From: Erwinia pyri
GTDB lineage: Bacteria; Pseudomonadota; Gammaproteobacteria; Enterobacterales; Enterobacteriaceae
Length of the DNA stretch: 64,000 nucleotides
Direction of reading: 5' to 3'
NCBI RefSeq assembly: GCF_030758455.1
Contig: NZ_CP132353.1
Coordinates: forward strand, 930,001 to 994,000
The translations under genes were made by a program, and so were the position numbers. Below, piece by piece: positions 1-9,958 of the stretch; positions within the stretch are counted from its first letter, which is position 1; each line of letters starts with the position of its first letter. The notes below the pieces were generated by a model. That model ran no database searches, was not told where the DNA came from, and saw nothing but the letters and a program-made list of their open reading frames with translations.

Positions 1-1
1 C

Positions 2-1978
2 AGTGAGCAGTGGTACATGCGCTGGGCGCGCAAGGTCATCGATTTTGTGCCGTTAGATCCCACTAAACCGATGTCGGTGAAGCACCTGGTCAGGGTCATT
101 GGGCAGGGGCGCCCGGTAGTGATCTTCCCGGAAGGACGCATCACGGTGACCGGTTCGCTGATGAAAATCTATGAAGGGGCCGGATTTGTGGCGGCAAAGT
201 CACAGGCGACAGTGGTGCCGCTGCGCATTGAGGGCGCTGAGTTTACCCCTTTTGGTCGCCTGGCGGGGGTCTTTAAACGCCGGCTTTTCCCCACCATCTC
301 TCTGACCGTGCTGCCTTCCACCCTTATCCCGATGCCGGAAGCGCCCAGCGCGCGGGAACGACGCAAGCTGGCGGGAGAGCATCTGCATCATATTATGATG
401 GAAGCCCGTATGGCGGTTCGCCCGCGGGAGACGCTCTGGCAGGCATTTCTGTCGGCCCGCACGCGTTACGGCTTCTTCAAACCCTGCATTGAAGATGTGA
501 ATTTCACGCCGGACAGTTACACCAGCCTGGTGAAAAAATCACTGGGCGTGGGGCGGATTCTGGAACGTTATACTGCGCCGGGGGAATATATCGGTCTGCT
601 GCTGCCCAATGCCACGGTGACGGCAGCGGCGATCCTGGGAGCCTCCATGCGTGGGCGCGTTCCCGCTATGCTTAACTACACCTCCGGAGTAAAAGGGGTC
701 AGCAGCGCGTTAACCGCGGCTGAAGTGAAAACCGTCTTTACCTCGCGTCAGTTTCTGGATAAAGGCAAGCTCTGGCACCTGCCGGAAGAGATAACCCAGG
801 TGAAGTGGGTCTTTCTCGAAGATCTCAAAGATACCGTAACCACGCGGGACAAACTCTGGATCCTGGGGCATCTGCTGCTGCCGCGTCTGGCTGAAGTCCA
901 GCAGCAGCCTGAAGCGGCGGCGATGGTGCTCTTTACCTCCGGTTCAGAAGGGCACCCCAAAGGGGTGGTGCATTCGCACAAAAGCCTGCTGGCAAACGTG
1001 GAGCAGATCAGAACCGTGGCGGACTTCACCCCGCGGGATCGTTTTATGTCTGCGCTGCCGCTGTTTCACGCTTTCGGCCTGACGGTAGGGCTCTTTACGC
1101 CGCTGATGACCGGCGCGCAGGTATTCCTCTATCCCAGCCCGCTGCACTACCGCATCATTCCTGAGCTGGTGTATGACCGCAACTGCACCGTGCTGTTCGG
1201 CACCTCAACCTTCCTGGGCAACTATGCCCGCTTTGGTAATCCGTATGATTTCGCGCGGCTGCGCTACGTGGTGGCGGGTGCGGAAAAGCTACAGGAAGCG
1301 ACGCGGCAAACCTGGATGGAGAAATTCGGCATCCGCATTCTGGAAGGGTATGGCGTGACGGAATGCGCGCCGGTTGTTGCCATTAATGTGCCGATGGCGG
1401 CGAAAAATCACACCGTGGGCCGCATTCTGCCCGGCATGGATTCACGCCTGATCTCTGTTCCGGGCATTGAGGAGGGCGGCCTGCTGCAGCTGCGGGGGCC
1501 TAACATCATGAAAGGCTACCTGCGCGTTGAGAAACCTGGGGTGCTTGAAGCGCCAGCGGCGGACAACGGAGAAGGCCAGATGGAGGCGGGCTGGTACGAT
1601 ACCGGCGACATCGTGAGCTTTGACGATCACGGCTTCTGCCAGATTCAGGGACGCATGAAACGTTTTGCAAAAATTGCCGGTGAAATGGTGTCGCTGGAGA
1701 TGGTTGAGCAGATCGCGCTTAAAGCTTCAGCGGAGAAGCAGCACGCTGCCTCAATAAAACCAGACGGCAACCGGGGCGAGGCGCTGGTGCTGTTCACCAC
1801 CGACAGCGAGCTTACCCGCGACAGGCTGCAGCGCGCCGCCCGCGAGCTGGGCAGTCCGGAGCTGGCCGTGCCCAGAGATATTCGCGTGCTGAAACAGCTG
1901 CCGCTGCTGGGCAGCGGTAAGCCTGACTTTGTCACCCTGCGCAGCATGGCTGAAAACCCGGAGAGCAGTAATGAGTAA
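2..1978 (+). CDS. aas: Aas bifunctional acyltransferase / acyl-ACP synthetase (5' partial)
   Basis: Inner-membrane enzyme that re-acylates 2-acyl-lysophosphatidylethanolamine using acyl-ACP that it makes itself. The reading frame is open from base 2, so about 60 N-terminal residues, including the HxxxxD acyltransferase motif, lie outside the window. What remains shows the acyltransferase FPEGR motif near the start, then a long AMP-binding domain with the P-loop-like [11 protein letters not shown], a YGVTE block and the WYDTGD block, ending GSGKPDF. The visible 658 residues fit the 719-residue E. coli protein. It overlaps the next gene, lplT, by 8 bp, which suggests translational coupling of flippase and acyltransferase. 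Identification is from family recall and is firm. Confidence 0.97.
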   Translation, partial: SEQWYMRWARKVIDFVPLDPTKPMSVKHLVRVIGQGRPVVIFPEGRITVTGSLMKIYEGAGFVAAKSQATVVPLRIEGAEFTPFGRLAGVFKRRLFPTISLTVLPSTLIPMPEAPSARERRKLAGEHLHHIMMEARMAVRPRETLWQAFLSARTRYGFFKPCIEDVNFTPDSYTSLVKKSLGVGRILERYTAPGEYIGLLLPNATVTAAAILGASMRGRVPAMLNYTSGVKGVSSALTAAEVKTVFTSRQFLDKGKLWHLPEEITQVKWVFLEDLKDTVTTRDKLWILGHLLLPRLAEVQQQPEAAAMVLFTSGSEGHPKGVVHSHKSLLANVEQIRTVADFTPRDRFMSALPLFHAFGLTVGLFTPLMTGAQVFLYPSPLHYRIIPELVYDRNCTVLFGTSTFLGNYARFGNPYDFARLRYVVAGAEKLQEATRQTWMEKFGIRILEGYGVTECAPVVAINVPMAAKNHTVGRILPGMDSRLISVPGIEEGGLLQLRGPNIMKGYLRVEKPGVLEAPAADNGEGQMEAGWYDTGDIVSFDDHGFCQIQGRMKRFAKIAGEMVSLEMVEQIALKASAEKQHAASIKPDGNRGEALVLFTTDSELTRDRLQRAARELGSPELAVPRDIRVLKQLPLLGSGKPDFVTLRSMAENPESSNE

Positions 1979-3176
1979 TGCCGACGGTTCGCAAAAGTTG
2001 TTATCCCGGGGAATGGTGGCGGTTATCGCCGCGCAGTTCCTTTCTGCCTTTGGCGATAATGCGCTGCTGTTCGCCACGCTGGCCGTGTTAAAGCAGCAGG
2101 TTTACCCGGACTGGAGCCAGCCGGTGCTGCAGATGGTGTTTGTCGCCACCTATATTATCCTCGCGCCGTTTGTCGGGCAGATGGCGGACAGTTTCGCCAA
2201 GGGCCGGGTAATGATGTTTGCCAACGGCCTGAAGCTGCTGGGGGCGCTGACTATCTGTTTCGGCTTCAACCCGTTCATCGGCTACAGCCTGGTCGGCGCG
2301 GGCGCGGCCGCCTATTCACCCGCTAAATATGGCATCCTGGGGGAGATAACCGGCGGAGAGACGCTGGTAAAAGCCAACGGCCTGATGGAGTCCTCCACCA
2401 TCGCCGCTATTCTGCTGGGCTCTGTAGCGGGAGGCTTCCTTGCTGACCTCAATCTGCTGGCGGCGCTGGTCGCCTGCGTGGTGGCTTACGGTCTGGCGGT
2501 AGCTGCCAATATGCTGATCCCTAAACTGGCGGCGGCCCGGCCCGGTCAGCCGTGGCATCCTGGCAAAATGTCCGCCAGCTTCTTCCGCGCCTGCCGCGTG
2601 CTGTGGCGGGATGGCGAAACCCGCTTCTCGCTGGTGGGCACCAGTCTTTTCTGGGGCGCAGGCGTGACGCTGCGTTTCCTGCTGGTGCTGTGGGTGCCGG
2701 TGGCGCTGGGCATTACCGATAATAAAACGCCAACTCTGCTTAACGCGATGGTAGCGATCGGGATCGTGATTGGCGCCGGGGCCGCAGCCAAACTGGTGAC
2801 GCTGAAAACCGTGGGGCGCTGTATGCCGGCGGGGGTACTGATTGGTATCGCGGTAGTGTTCTTCTCGCTGCAACATTCTATGGCTGGCGCTTATGCCCTG
2901 CTGGTGGCGATTGGCGTATTGGGTGGCTTCTTTGTGGTGCCGCTTAATGCCCTGCTGCAGCTGCGCGGTAAAGAGAGCGTAGGGGCGGGCAATGCGATTG
3001 CGGTGCAGAATCTCGGTGAAAACAGCGCAATGTTGATTATGCTGGGGCTCTATTCGCTGGCTGTCAAAGCGGGCGCGCCGCCTGTGGCGACCGGCGTAGG
3101 GTTTGGTGCTCTGTTTGCGCTGGCGATTGCGGTGCTCTGGGGCTGGCAGCTGGCGCAAAAGCGCGGCAGGGGCTGA
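1971..3176 (+). CDS. lplT: Lysophospholipid transporter LplT
   Basis: Major-facilitator-type inner-membrane flippase that brings lysophospholipids to the inner leaflet for Aas. The 401-residue protein (E. coli 397) has about 12 hydrophobic segments and the characteristic [13 protein letters not shown] first helix. The start chosen is the ATG at 1971, which overlaps the end of aas. A longer frame from 1929 would add 14 unconserved residues inside aas, so it is rejected. A hairpin follows in the convergent gap before tas. Confidence 0.95.
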   Translation: MSNADGSQKLLSRGMVAVIAAQFLSAFGDNALLFATLAVLKQQVYPDWSQPVLQMVFVATYIILAPFVGQMADSFAKGRVMMFANGLKLLGALTICFGFNPFIGYSLVGAGAAAYSPAKYGILGEITGGETLVKANGLMESSTIAAILLGSVAGGFLADLNLLAALVACVVAYGLAVAANMLIPKLAAARPGQPWHPGKMSASFFRACRVLWRDGETRFSLVGTSLFWGAGVTLRFLLVLWVPVALGITDNKTPTLLNAMVAIGIVIGAGAAAKLVTLKTVGRCMPAGVLIGIAVVFFSLQHSMAGAYALLVAIGVLGGFFVVPLNALLQLRGKESVGAGNAIAVQNLGENSAMLIMLGLYSLAVKAGAPPVATGVGFGALFALAIAVLWGWQLAQKRGRG

Positions 3177-3211
3177 ATGGCCTGTTGTGACAGTAAGTCT
3201 GCGGGGAGTTT

Positions 3212-3238
3212 AAAGCGCTTCCCTGCGCTTTCATTTTG
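3212..3238 (+). terminator. Probable lplT terminator
   Basis: AAAGCGC (3212-3218) pairs with GCGCTTT (3225-3231) around a 6-base loop and is followed by CATTTTG, a short T-rich tail. It sits between the convergent lplT and tas genes, 35 bases after the lplT stop. The stem is short, so confidence is moderate. Confidence 0.5.
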
Positions 3239-3248
3239 TAGCTATCCC

Positions 3249-4289
3249 TTAAGGCGACGGGAAGGTATAACGGCGATGGATCGCCTCCAGCCCCTGCATT
3301 ACCTCTTCATCCAGCGTCAGGTTGTAGCTGTCGATATTAATCTGCAGCTGCTCCAGCGTGGTTGCGCCCAGCAGGGTGCTGGCTACAAACGGCTGCTCAC
3401 GAACAAATGCCAGCGCCATTTGTGACGGATCCAGCCCGTGCCGGTTAGCCAGCGCCACATATTCAGCGATAGCCAGCTGCGCCTGCTCGCCGCTGTAGCG
3501 GGTAAAGCGGCTGAAGAGAGTGTTGCGAGCACCTTCCGGTTTTGCCCCGTTCAGGTATTTTCCGCTCAGCGTGCCAAAGGCCAGGCTTGAATAGGCCAGC
3601 AGCTCCACCCCTTCCAGATGACTGATCTCCGCCAGACCCACTTCAAAACTGCGGTTTAGCAGGCTGTAGGGATTCTGAATGCTGACTATGCGCGGCAGCT
3701 CGTGCTTTTCCGCCAGCTGCAGGTAACGCATCACGCCATAGGGCGTTTCATTTGATACGCCGATATAGCGAATTTTCCCGGCACGGACCTGCTCGTTAAG
3801 CGCTTCCAGCGTTTCCAGCAGCGTTACCGTAGCGTTACCCTCACTGTACTCATAGGATAACTTGCCAAAATAGTTGGTTTGACGCTGAGGCCAGTGCAGC
3901 TGGTAGAGGTCAAGATAATCCGTATTGAGTCGCTTAAGGCTGGCATCCAGCGCCTCGCGGATATTCTTGCGATCAAGCGCCTGATTGGGGCGGATAGAGG
4001 CATCAGCACCGCGAACCGGTCCGGCAATTTTAGAGGCCAGGATCACTTTTTCACGGTTGCCGCGAGCTTTCAGCCAGCTGCCAATATATTTTTCGGTTAA
4101 GCCCTGGGTTTCCGGACGCGGAGGCACCGGGTACATTTCAGCGGTATCAATAAGGTTAATACCGGAACGGAGCGCCAGATCTAACTGGGCGTGGGCGTCG
4201 GCTTCGCTGTTCTGCTCACCAAACGTCATGGTTCCCAAACCCAGGCTACTGACTTCCAGGGTGCTGTGGGGGATACGGTGATAGTGCAT
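3249..4289 (-). CDS. tas: Tas, NADP(H)-dependent aldo-keto reductase
   Basis: Soluble aldo-keto reductase of the Tas family. The E. coli gene was found as a suppressor of tyrosine auxotrophy in starved cells, and the natural substrate is unclear. The start is the ATG at 4289, which gives 346 residues (same as E. coli) and has AGGAAG about 10 bases upstream. An in-frame extension to 4451 has no family match. Visible features are LGLGTMTFG near the N-terminus, DTAEMYP (catalytic Asp/Tyr region), an ASK lysine block, LYQLHWPQR (His), and RYIGVSNE followed by SIQNPYSLLNR. It lies alone between lplT and ygdR, as in E. coli. Confidence 0.95.
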   Translation of the reverse strand: MHYHRIPHSTLEVSSLGLGTMTFGEQNSEADAHAQLDLALRSGINLIDTAEMYPVPPRPETQGLTEKYIGSWLKARGNREKVILASKIAGPVRGADASIRPNQALDRKNIREALDASLKRLNTDYLDLYQLHWPQRQTNYFGKLSYEYSEGNATVTLLETLEALNEQVRAGKIRYIGVSNETPYGVMRYLQLAEKHELPRIVSIQNPYSLLNRSFEVGLAEISHLEGVELLAYSSLAFGTLSGKYLNGAKPEGARNTLFSRFTRYSGEQAQLAIAEYVALANRHGLDPSQMALAFVREQPFVASTLLGATTLEQLQINIDSYNLTLDEEVMQGLEAIHRRYTFPSP

Positions 4290-4483
4290 TTGCCGGCTTC
4301 CTTTTTTCATTATTAAAAGGTCTGGAATCTGAAGCATGCCCAGTAAGAGGTACGTAGCCTCGCGGTGCGCACTCAGATCCGGCATTTGACTATAACCGCC
4401 GTAAGCGGCAGGGGGAAGAGGGGATTTATCGGGAAGTGCGGAGAGAGCCACCCTGGCAGAACAAACGGGTGGCGTAACGTCTC

Positions 4484-4699
4484 TTAGCGTTCAACAATGG
4501 ATGAAACTTCATCACCATTAATCTGTAACTCATGGCCGGAACGGTCAGTATATTTCACAAGTCCCGTCTCTTTATCTATTTCAGGTTTTCCCTGAGTCAT
4601 GATCATATTTCCTTCCTTAGTGGCCATGACGTAATCGCTGCTGCACCCGCTGACCAGTGTGGCCAACATCAGCGCCGCTGCGCCGAACACATACTTCAT
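4484..4699 (-). CDS. ygdR: YgdR, small DUF903 lipoprotein
   Basis: Small predicted outer-membrane lipoprotein of 71 residues with a signal peptide and a lipobox ending VSGC (Cys19), followed by SSDYVMAT. The rest is a single SH3-like DUF903 domain of about 50 residues. The function is unknown. A paralogue, YgdI, is encoded at 33203-33427 in this window and shares the YVM...DG...DTG pattern. Ser-Ser after the lipid Cys predicts outer-membrane sorting. Confidence 0.93.
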   Translation of the reverse strand: MKYVFGAAALMLATLVSGCSSDYVMATKEGNMIMTQGKPEIDKETGLVKYTDRSGHELQINGDEVSSIVER

Positions 4700-4837
4700 A
4701 ATTCGCTCCCTTTAAACTTCAAACTGATGCGTCTGGTTATAGCGCATTTTTTGCAGGGGATCAGCAGAAGAACTCCGAAAATGTGCAGCAAGCACGTGGC
4801 GCCATTGACTTTATTCGTAAATTGATATTACAGGGGG

Positions 4838-4861
4838 GGCAGGCCGGGTGAGCGGCCTGCC
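4838..4861 (-). terminator. Hairpin after ygdQ
   Basis: A 9-bp perfect inverted repeat, GGCAGGCCG / CGGCCTGCC with a 6-base loop, begins 5 bases after the ygdQ stop (minus strand). There is no clear U-tract on either side, so it may be a terminator or an RNA-stabilising hairpin. Confidence 0.45.
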
Positions 4862-4866
4862 TGAGA

Positions 4867-5577
4867 TCAGGCTGTTTTCTTTTTACTGCGCACCAGATTC
4901 AAACACTCAACCGCCATGGAGAAGAACATGGCGAAATAGATATACCCTTTGGGCACGTGGACATTGAAGCTTTCCAGAATAAGCGTAAAGCCGACCAGAA
5001 TAAGGAACGCCAGCGCCAGCATCTTCACGGAAGGGTGACGCTCTACAAACTCCCCAATCGATCTGGCGGCAAACATCATTACGCCAACCGCAATCACCAC
5101 GGCAGCCATCATAATAATCAGATGATCGGAGAGGCCCACGGCGGTAATGACCGAGTCCAGGCTGAAGATGATATCCAGCAGCATAATTTGTACGATGGCG
5201 CCAATAAAGGAATGGACGTTAGTCTTATGCTCCTCTTCACCGCCTTCGATCGTCTCATGGATCTCCACGCTCGATTTCCACAGCAGGAACAGGCCGCCAA
5301 AGAGCAGGATCAGATCGCGGGCGGAGAAACTGTGATCCATCAGCGTGAACAGCGGCGTGGTCAGGCGGATAACCCAGGCGATAGAAGCCAGCAGCCCCAG
5401 ACGCATTAACATTGCGCCGGCCAGACCCATGCGGCGGGCGGCATTCTGCTGATGTTTCGGAAGTTTGGCGACAACCAGAGAGAGAAAAATAATATTATCA
5501 ATACCCAGAACGATCTCAAGAATCGTCAGCGTACCAAGGGCCAGCCAGGCATTGGGATCTGCAATCCAATCAAACAT
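4867..5577 (-). CDS. ygdQ: YgdQ, TerC-family integral membrane protein
   Basis: Inner-membrane protein of 236 residues (E. coli YgdQ 237) with about seven hydrophobic helices. The TerC-family acidic membrane motifs are visible: EIVLGIDNIIFLS near residues 21-33 and DIIFSLDSVITAVGLSD in the middle. TerC proteins are linked to export of metals such as manganese, but the role of YgdQ itself is not established. The start is the ATG at 5577, with the usual MFDWIADPNAW beginning. It is followed by a GC-rich hairpin and lies between mutH and ygdR, as in E. coli. Confidence 0.93.
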   Translation of the reverse strand: MFDWIADPNAWLALGTLTILEIVLGIDNIIFLSLVVAKLPKHQQNAARRMGLAGAMLMRLGLLASIAWVIRLTTPLFTLMDHSFSARDLILLFGGLFLLWKSSVEIHETIEGGEEEHKTNVHSFIGAIVQIMLLDIIFSLDSVITAVGLSDHLIIMMAAVVIAVGVMMFAARSIGEFVERHPSVKMLALAFLILVGFTLILESFNVHVPKGYIYFAMFFSMAVECLNLVRSKKKTA

Positions 5578-5657
5578 ACTAACATTGCATCCTAAACGAA
5601 AAGTAAACGGGGAGTATACGCAACCCTCGTGCTGCCCGCCATCCGCGGCTTTAGCTC

Positions 5658-6344
5658 CTACAATAAAAAATGGCGGGCCAGCAGCAGGCCTGTAAAAGAC
5701 TTCTTCAGATAGAAGCCGCGGGGAAGGGTCATAATGGGCTGGCCGTTTTCGCCAATCCCTTCCGTCAGCGCTTTACTGTTGGCCGCTTTAGGGCGAATTT
5801 GCAGCACTTCACCATGCCGGGCGGTGATACGCTCTACCTGACCCAGCACAATCATATCCATTAACTCTTCCCAGTCTCGCTGCAGCAGCGCCTCTTCATC
5901 TTCACTGGCACTCCATAACAGCGGCGCACCAACCCGACGTTCAGCCAGCGGAATGGCGCGATCCCCCTCAACAGGAACCCACAGTACCCGTTGTAGCTTA
6001 TGGCGAACATGGCTTGTCTGCCAGGTGACCCCGGAGTTGCCGGTTAACGGGGCCACGCAAACAAAAGTCGTCTCCAGCGGACGGCCCACCGCATCAACCG
6101 GTATGGTTTTTAGCTCCACGCCGATCTCCGCAAAATCCTGCTCCGGTTTACTGCCTGCGCTGGCACCCAGATAGCGCTCCAGCAGCATGCCAACCCAGCC
6201 TTTATCTCTTCTGAGATCCTGCGGGATCGCCAATCCACCTCGCTCTGCCAGCTCACCCAGCGTATAACCCGCCAGGCGCTGAGCACGTTCCAGCAGAACC
6301 TCCTCATTTTCCGGGGAGGACACCGGGATAAAATCACCGCCCAT
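5658..6344 (-). CDS. mutH: MutH, GATC-specific mismatch-repair endonuclease
   Basis: Nicks the unmethylated strand at hemimethylated GATC sites after activation by MutS-MutL, directing strand-specific repair. The 228-residue protein (E. coli 229) keeps the restriction-enzyme-like catalytic triad Asp70, Glu77 and Lys79 in [11 protein letters not shown]. Conserved [17 protein letters not shown] and the C-terminal [12 protein letters not shown] are present. Its presence implies a Dam/MutSL-type methyl-directed repair system. It is divergent from rppH across a long DnaA-box-bearing gap. Confidence 0.97.
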   Translation of the reverse strand: MGGDFIPVSSPENEEVLLERAQRLAGYTLGELAERGGLAIPQDLRRDKGWVGMLLERYLGASAGSKPEQDFAEIGVELKTIPVDAVGRPLETTFVCVAPLTGNSGVTWQTSHVRHKLQRVLWVPVEGDRAIPLAERRVGAPLLWSASEDEEALLQRDWEELMDMIVLGQVERITARHGEVLQIRPKAANSKALTEGIGENGQPIMTLPRGFYLKKSFTGLLLARHFLL

Positions 6345-6538
6345 GAATAACTCGTCGTAATTGGTTAAAAAATAACCACTCTTTTGCGCTCTGGTTTAGT
6401 CGCAAAAAATGATTGTGTAAAACAGGAATAATAGCATGATAAATCATGCTTTTTTATTTTCCGACGGCGGGAAAATCGCGCGCATCCTTGAGGTTATGCC
6501 AAAGTTGTCACCGGCAATGAACAGGATCACACCCCCTG

Positions 6539-6547
6539 TTATCCACA
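6539..6547 (+). promoter_or_regulatory. DnaA box (perfect)
   Basis: TTATCCACA, an exact match to the strong R-box consensus. It is followed after 5 bases by a weak inverted box at 6553-6561, a head-to-head arrangement like that of the paired boxes of a DARS core. Confidence 0.85.
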
Positions 6548-6656
6548 GAAAAATGGGATAACTCACTTTTTACAACACTACTGTTTCGATTTACAGCCTT
6601 GACGGGGCAGGATTACGACTTTTTGCACGATTTATGCTTAACTCAGCGGCATAACC

Positions 6657-6665
6657 TGTGGATAA
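6657..6665 (-). promoter_or_regulatory. DnaA box (perfect, inverted)
   Basis: TGTGGATAA on plus, i.e. TTATCCACA on minus. It lies 109 bases after the first perfect box. Confidence 0.85.
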
Positions 6666-6853
6666 AAAGTCCAGTGTTCGATCTTTCACCAGTGGTGCGG
6701 CATGGCTCTGTGACAGCAGGATGAAGGTGTCAGGAAGAAGGTACATATCAGGATAAATCCTAACGCTTAGAGCAAGTTAATGAAAAGGCGAGCGCGTAAG
6801 CGGCCGCGAGAGGAAAAAGTTTTCCCCAATGGTTAACAGAGTTCTGCACAAAG

Positions 6854-6862
6854 CTATCCACA
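6854..6862 (+). promoter_or_regulatory. DnaA box (one mismatch)
   Basis: CTATCCACA differs from TTATCCACA only at the first base. It lies about 170 bp before the rppH start. Confidence 0.65.
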
Positions 6863-7030
6863 GAAAACGTGAATAAGATCGCGCTTTAACGCCTTATTCT
6901 GTTTATAACTCGACCCAACAGGGCAAGTTATCCCGTGTTTACCGCGTGCTGAGGGCGTAAAGCAGTGGTTTACCACCTGTAAGGAGTATGAAACAATCAG
7001 AACATCCGAGTTTTAGTTTGAGGTAGTCCA

Positions 7031-7558
7031 GTGATCGATGATGATGGCTACCGCCCGAATGTTGGTATCGTAATTTGTAACAGGCAGGGACAAGTGCTGT
7101 GGGCCAGGCGATTTGGTCAGCACTCCTGGCAGTTTCCCCAGGGAGGGATCAATGCTGGGGAGACGGCGGAACAGGCGATGTACCGAGAACTTTTCGAAGA
7201 AGTCGGTTTGCACCGCAAAGATGTTCGCATCCTTGCCTCTACCCGAAACTGGTTACGCTACAAGTTGCCAAAACGTTTGGTGCGTTGGGACACAAAGCCG
7301 GTTTGTATCGGCCAGAAACAGAAGTGGTTTCTTCTGCAGTTATTGTGCAATGACGCAGATATCAACATGCAGACCAGCAGCACGCCGGAATTTGACGGCT
7401 GGCGCTGGGTCAGCTTCTGGTATCCGGTTCGTCAGGTAGTCTCGTTCAAACGCGACGTTTATCGTCGGGTGATGAAAGAGTTTGCCAGCGTGGTGATGCC
7501 GCTGCAGGAGAGCACCACACAGCGAAATACGCCTGCTTATCGACGGAAGAGAGGTTAA
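7031..7558 (+). CDS. rppH: RppH, RNA pyrophosphohydrolase
   Basis: Nudix hydrolase that removes pyrophosphate from the 5' end of primary transcripts and so starts RNase E-dependent decay. The 175-residue protein (E. coli 176) carries a full Nudix box from Gly38 to Leu60, with the metal-binding REL-EE pattern at Arg52, Glu53, Glu56 and Glu57. The FPQGGI lead-in and the RNA-binding [14 protein letters not shown] segment are also present. The stop is 12 bp before ptsP, so the two genes are very likely one operon, as in E. coli. Confidence 0.97.
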   Translation: MIDDDGYRPNVGIVICNRQGQVLWARRFGQHSWQFPQGGINAGETAEQAMYRELFEEVGLHRKDVRILASTRNWLRYKLPKRLVRWDTKPVCIGQKQKWFLLQLLCNDADINMQTSSTPEFDGWRWVSFWYPVRQVVSFKRDVYRRVMKEFASVVMPLQESTTQRNTPAYRRKRG

Positions 7559-7570
7559 GCCACGTAGATT

Positions 7571-9817
7571 ATGCTCACACAGCTTCGCGAAATAGTTGAA
7601 AAAGTGGCGGGAGCGCCCCGGCTCACTGAGGCGCTCGATATCCTGGTCAATGAGATCTGCCTGGCGATGGAAACCGAAGTCTGTTCGGTCTACCTTGCCG
7701 ATCACGATCGCCGCTGCTATTACCTGATGGCGACACGTGGGTTGAAAAAACCACGTGGTCGCACTGTCGCACTCGCCTTTGACGAAGGGATTGTCGGGCT
7801 GGTGGGCAGGCTGGCTGAGCCAATCAACCTTGCTGACGCGCAGAGTCACCCCAGCTTTAAATATGTCCCCTCCGTAAAAGAAGAGCGTTTCCGCTCGTTC
7901 CTGGGCGTACCTATTATCAGCCGTCGACAGCTGTTAGGCGTGCTGGTTGTGCAGCAGCGGGAGCACCGGCAATTCGACGAGAGCGAAGAGTCGTTCCTGG
8001 TCACTCTGGCGACGCAGATGGCGACTATCCTGTCGCAATCGCAGCTGAATGCGCTGTTTGGACAATATCGTCAGACGCGGATCCGTGCGCTGGCCGCATC
8101 GCCCGGCGTGGCGGTTGCAGAAGGGTGGGTGGATATCACGCAGCCTTCGCTTGAGCAAGTTTTCGCCGCCTCCACGCTTGATACTCATCGTGAGCGTGAG
8201 CGCCTCTCGCTGGCGATGGATGAAGCCTCCAGCGAATTCCGCCGCTACAGCAAACGCTTTACCGCCAGCGTGCATAAAGAGAGCGCGGCAATCTTCGATC
8301 TCTATTCGCACTTACTCAGCGACAACCGGCTGAAAAAGGATCTCTATGCCGAGATCGATGCGGGTTCGGTTGCCGAGTGGGCGGTGAAGAAGGTCATCGA
8401 GAAGTTCGCGGCGCAGTTTGCCAGCCTGCAGGACAGCTATCTGCGGGAGCGCTCTGGCGATCTGCGCGTTCTGGGGCAGCGGCTGCTGTTTCACCTCGAC
8501 GATACCGTGCAGGGCACCAATACCTGGCCTGAACGGTTTGTGCTGGTGGCCGACGAGCTGACAGCGACCACGCTGGCGGAGCTGCCGCACGACCGGTTAT
8601 CCGGGGTGGTGGTCAGAGATGGCGCCTCAAACTCGCACGCGGCCATTATGGTGCGCGCGATGGGCATCCCGACGGTAATGGGCGCAGATATTCAGCCCGA
8701 GCTGCTGAACGGCAGGTTGCTGATTGTGGATGGCTATCGCGGCGAGCTGCTGGTGGATCCCGAGCCGGTGCTGGTGCAGGAGTACCAGCGGCTGATCAGC
8801 GAAGAAAATGAGCTGAGCAAGCTGGCCGAAGATGTGGTTGAGCAGCCCGCACGGCTTAAAAGCGGCGAACTGGTTAAGGTGATGCTGAACGCCGGGCTTA
8901 GCGCCGAGCACGAAAAAGCGCAGGGAAGCTGGGTTGATGGCGTCGGGCTCTACCGTACCGAAATCCCCTTTATGCTGCAAAACGGCTTCCCCTCTGAAGA
9001 GGAGCAGGTGGCGCAGTATCAGGGCATGCTTCAGCTGTTTCTGGAGAAACCCGTTACGCTGAGAACCCTTGATATAGGAGCGGATAAGCAGCTGCCCTAT
9101 ATGCCTATCTCGGAAGAGAATCCCTGCCTGGGGTGGCGCGGTATTCGCCTGACGCTGGACCAGCCGGAAATTTTCCTGGTGCAGGTTCGGGCCATGCTGC
9201 GCGCCAACGTCGCCAGCGATAACCTCAGTATCCTGCTGCCGATGATCACCAGCATCGATGAAATTGACGAAGCGAAACGGCTGATCGATCGTGCCGGTCG
9301 TGAAGTGGAAGAGATGCTGGGCTACGCCATCCCCAGGCCCAGGATCGGCGTGATGATCGAGGTGCCATCTATGATCTTTATGATCGGGCATCTCACCGGG
9401 CGCGTGGACTTTGTCTCTGTGGGCACCAACGATCTGACGCAGTACCTGCTTGCTGTCGATCGCAATAATACCCGCGTAGCTAATCTGTATGACTGCCTGC
9501 ATCCTGCCGTGTTGCGAGGTCTGAAAACCATTGCGCTGGAAGCGGAAAAAGCGGATATCGAGCTCTGCCTGTGCGGCGAAATGGCGGGCGATCCGATCTG
9601 CGTGGCGGTGCTGGTGGGTCTGGGATATCACCACCTCAGTATGAATGGGCGTAATGTTGCCCGGGTGAAATACCTGCTGCAGCATATCGATTATCAGGAA
9701 GCGCGGCAGCTTGCAGAGCAGAGCCTTAAGGCTACGCTGACCAGTGAAGTGCGTCACCAGATCGCCGCTTTTATGGAGCGCCGTGGGCTTGGCGGCCTGA
9801 TCCGGGGCGGTCGCTAG
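7571..9817 (+). CDS. ptsP: PtsP, nitrogen-PTS enzyme I (EI-Ntr)
   Basis: First phosphotransfer protein of the nitrogen-related PTS; it passes phosphate from PEP to NPr (PtsO) and on to EIIA-Ntr, linking nitrogen status to potassium and envelope regulation. At 748 residues it equals the E. coli protein. An N-terminal GAF sensor domain (about 1-165) precedes the enzyme I part. The active-site His356 lies in SNSHAAIMVRAMG. The C-terminal PEP-binding TIM barrel shows GVGLYRTEIPF, SVGTNDLTQYLL and the catalytic Cys in CGEMAGDP. No genes for the partner proteins lie in the window. Confidence 0.97.
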   Translation: MLTQLREIVEKVAGAPRLTEALDILVNEICLAMETEVCSVYLADHDRRCYYLMATRGLKKPRGRTVALAFDEGIVGLVGRLAEPINLADAQSHPSFKYVPSVKEERFRSFLGVPIISRRQLLGVLVVQQREHRQFDESEESFLVTLATQMATILSQSQLNALFGQYRQTRIRALAASPGVAVAEGWVDITQPSLEQVFAASTLDTHRERERLSLAMDEASSEFRRYSKRFTASVHKESAAIFDLYSHLLSDNRLKKDLYAEIDAGSVAEWAVKKVIEKFAAQFASLQDSYLRERSGDLRVLGQRLLFHLDDTVQGTNTWPERFVLVADELTATTLAELPHDRLSGVVVRDGASNSHAAIMVRAMGIPTVMGADIQPELLNGRLLIVDGYRGELLVDPEPVLVQEYQRLISEENELSKLAEDVVEQPARLKSGELVKVMLNAGLSAEHEKAQGSWVDGVGLYRTEIPFMLQNGFPSEEEQVAQYQGMLQLFLEKPVTLRTLDIGADKQLPYMPISEENPCLGWRGIRLTLDQPEIFLVQVRAMLRANVASDNLSILLPMITSIDEIDEAKRLIDRAGREVEEMLGYAIPRPRIGVMIEVPSMIFMIGHLTGRVDFVSVGTNDLTQYLLAVDRNNTRVANLYDCLHPAVLRGLKTIALEAEKADIELCLCGEMAGDPICVAVLVGLGYHHLSMNGRNVARVKYLLQHIDYQEARQLAEQSLKATLTSEVRHQIAAFMERRGLGGLIRGGR

Positions 9818-9866
9818 CACTCTTAACAAAGTTTACAGTTCCGCCGGATCGCAACAATTGCCGCTG

Positions 9867-9875
9867 TGCTATGAT
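9867..9875 (+). promoter_or_regulatory. Candidate extended -10 of the lgt-thyA promoter
   Basis: TGC TATGAT is a good extended -10 element (TGnTATnAT), followed by a GC-rich stretch, 83 bases before the lgt start. No good -35 is visible, which is acceptable for an extended -10 promoter. It is predicted from sequence only. Confidence 0.4.
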
Positions 9876-9958
9876 GCGCGCCTTAATGCAGCGCCCTGCG
9901 CGCACTGGTACTCATTCCGTCGCCTGCCGGTCAGGACAGACTTTAAAAATGGTGAAAG

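Larger units (their letters stand above)
6345..7030. promoter_or_regulatory. DARS2: DARS2-like DnaA-reactivating region between mutH and rppH
   Basis: A 686-bp stretch with no credible gene. It contains two perfect 9-base DnaA boxes (TTATCCACA at 6539-6547 on plus, 6657-6665 on minus), a one-mismatch box CTATCCACA at 6854-6862, and a weak inverted box (minus-strand TTATCCCAT, 6553-6561) five bases from the first. In E. coli the chromosomal element DARS2, which converts ADP-DnaA to ATP-DnaA, lies in exactly this mutH-rppH (ygdP) gap. Position plus boxes support orthology. The IHF and Fis sites known for DARS2 could not be placed by eye. Promoters of mutH and rppH must also lie here. Confidence 0.8.

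Noticed and set aside
2316..3158. 280-codon open frame on minus, opposite lplT
   Set aside because: It is rich in His, Gln and Arg with no recognisable family and lies wholly opposite a conserved transporter gene; it is a shadow of GC-rich codon use.
8627..9829. 400-codon open frame on minus, opposite ptsP
   Set aside because: Same composition of a shadow frame; the plus-strand PtsP is conserved to its ends.
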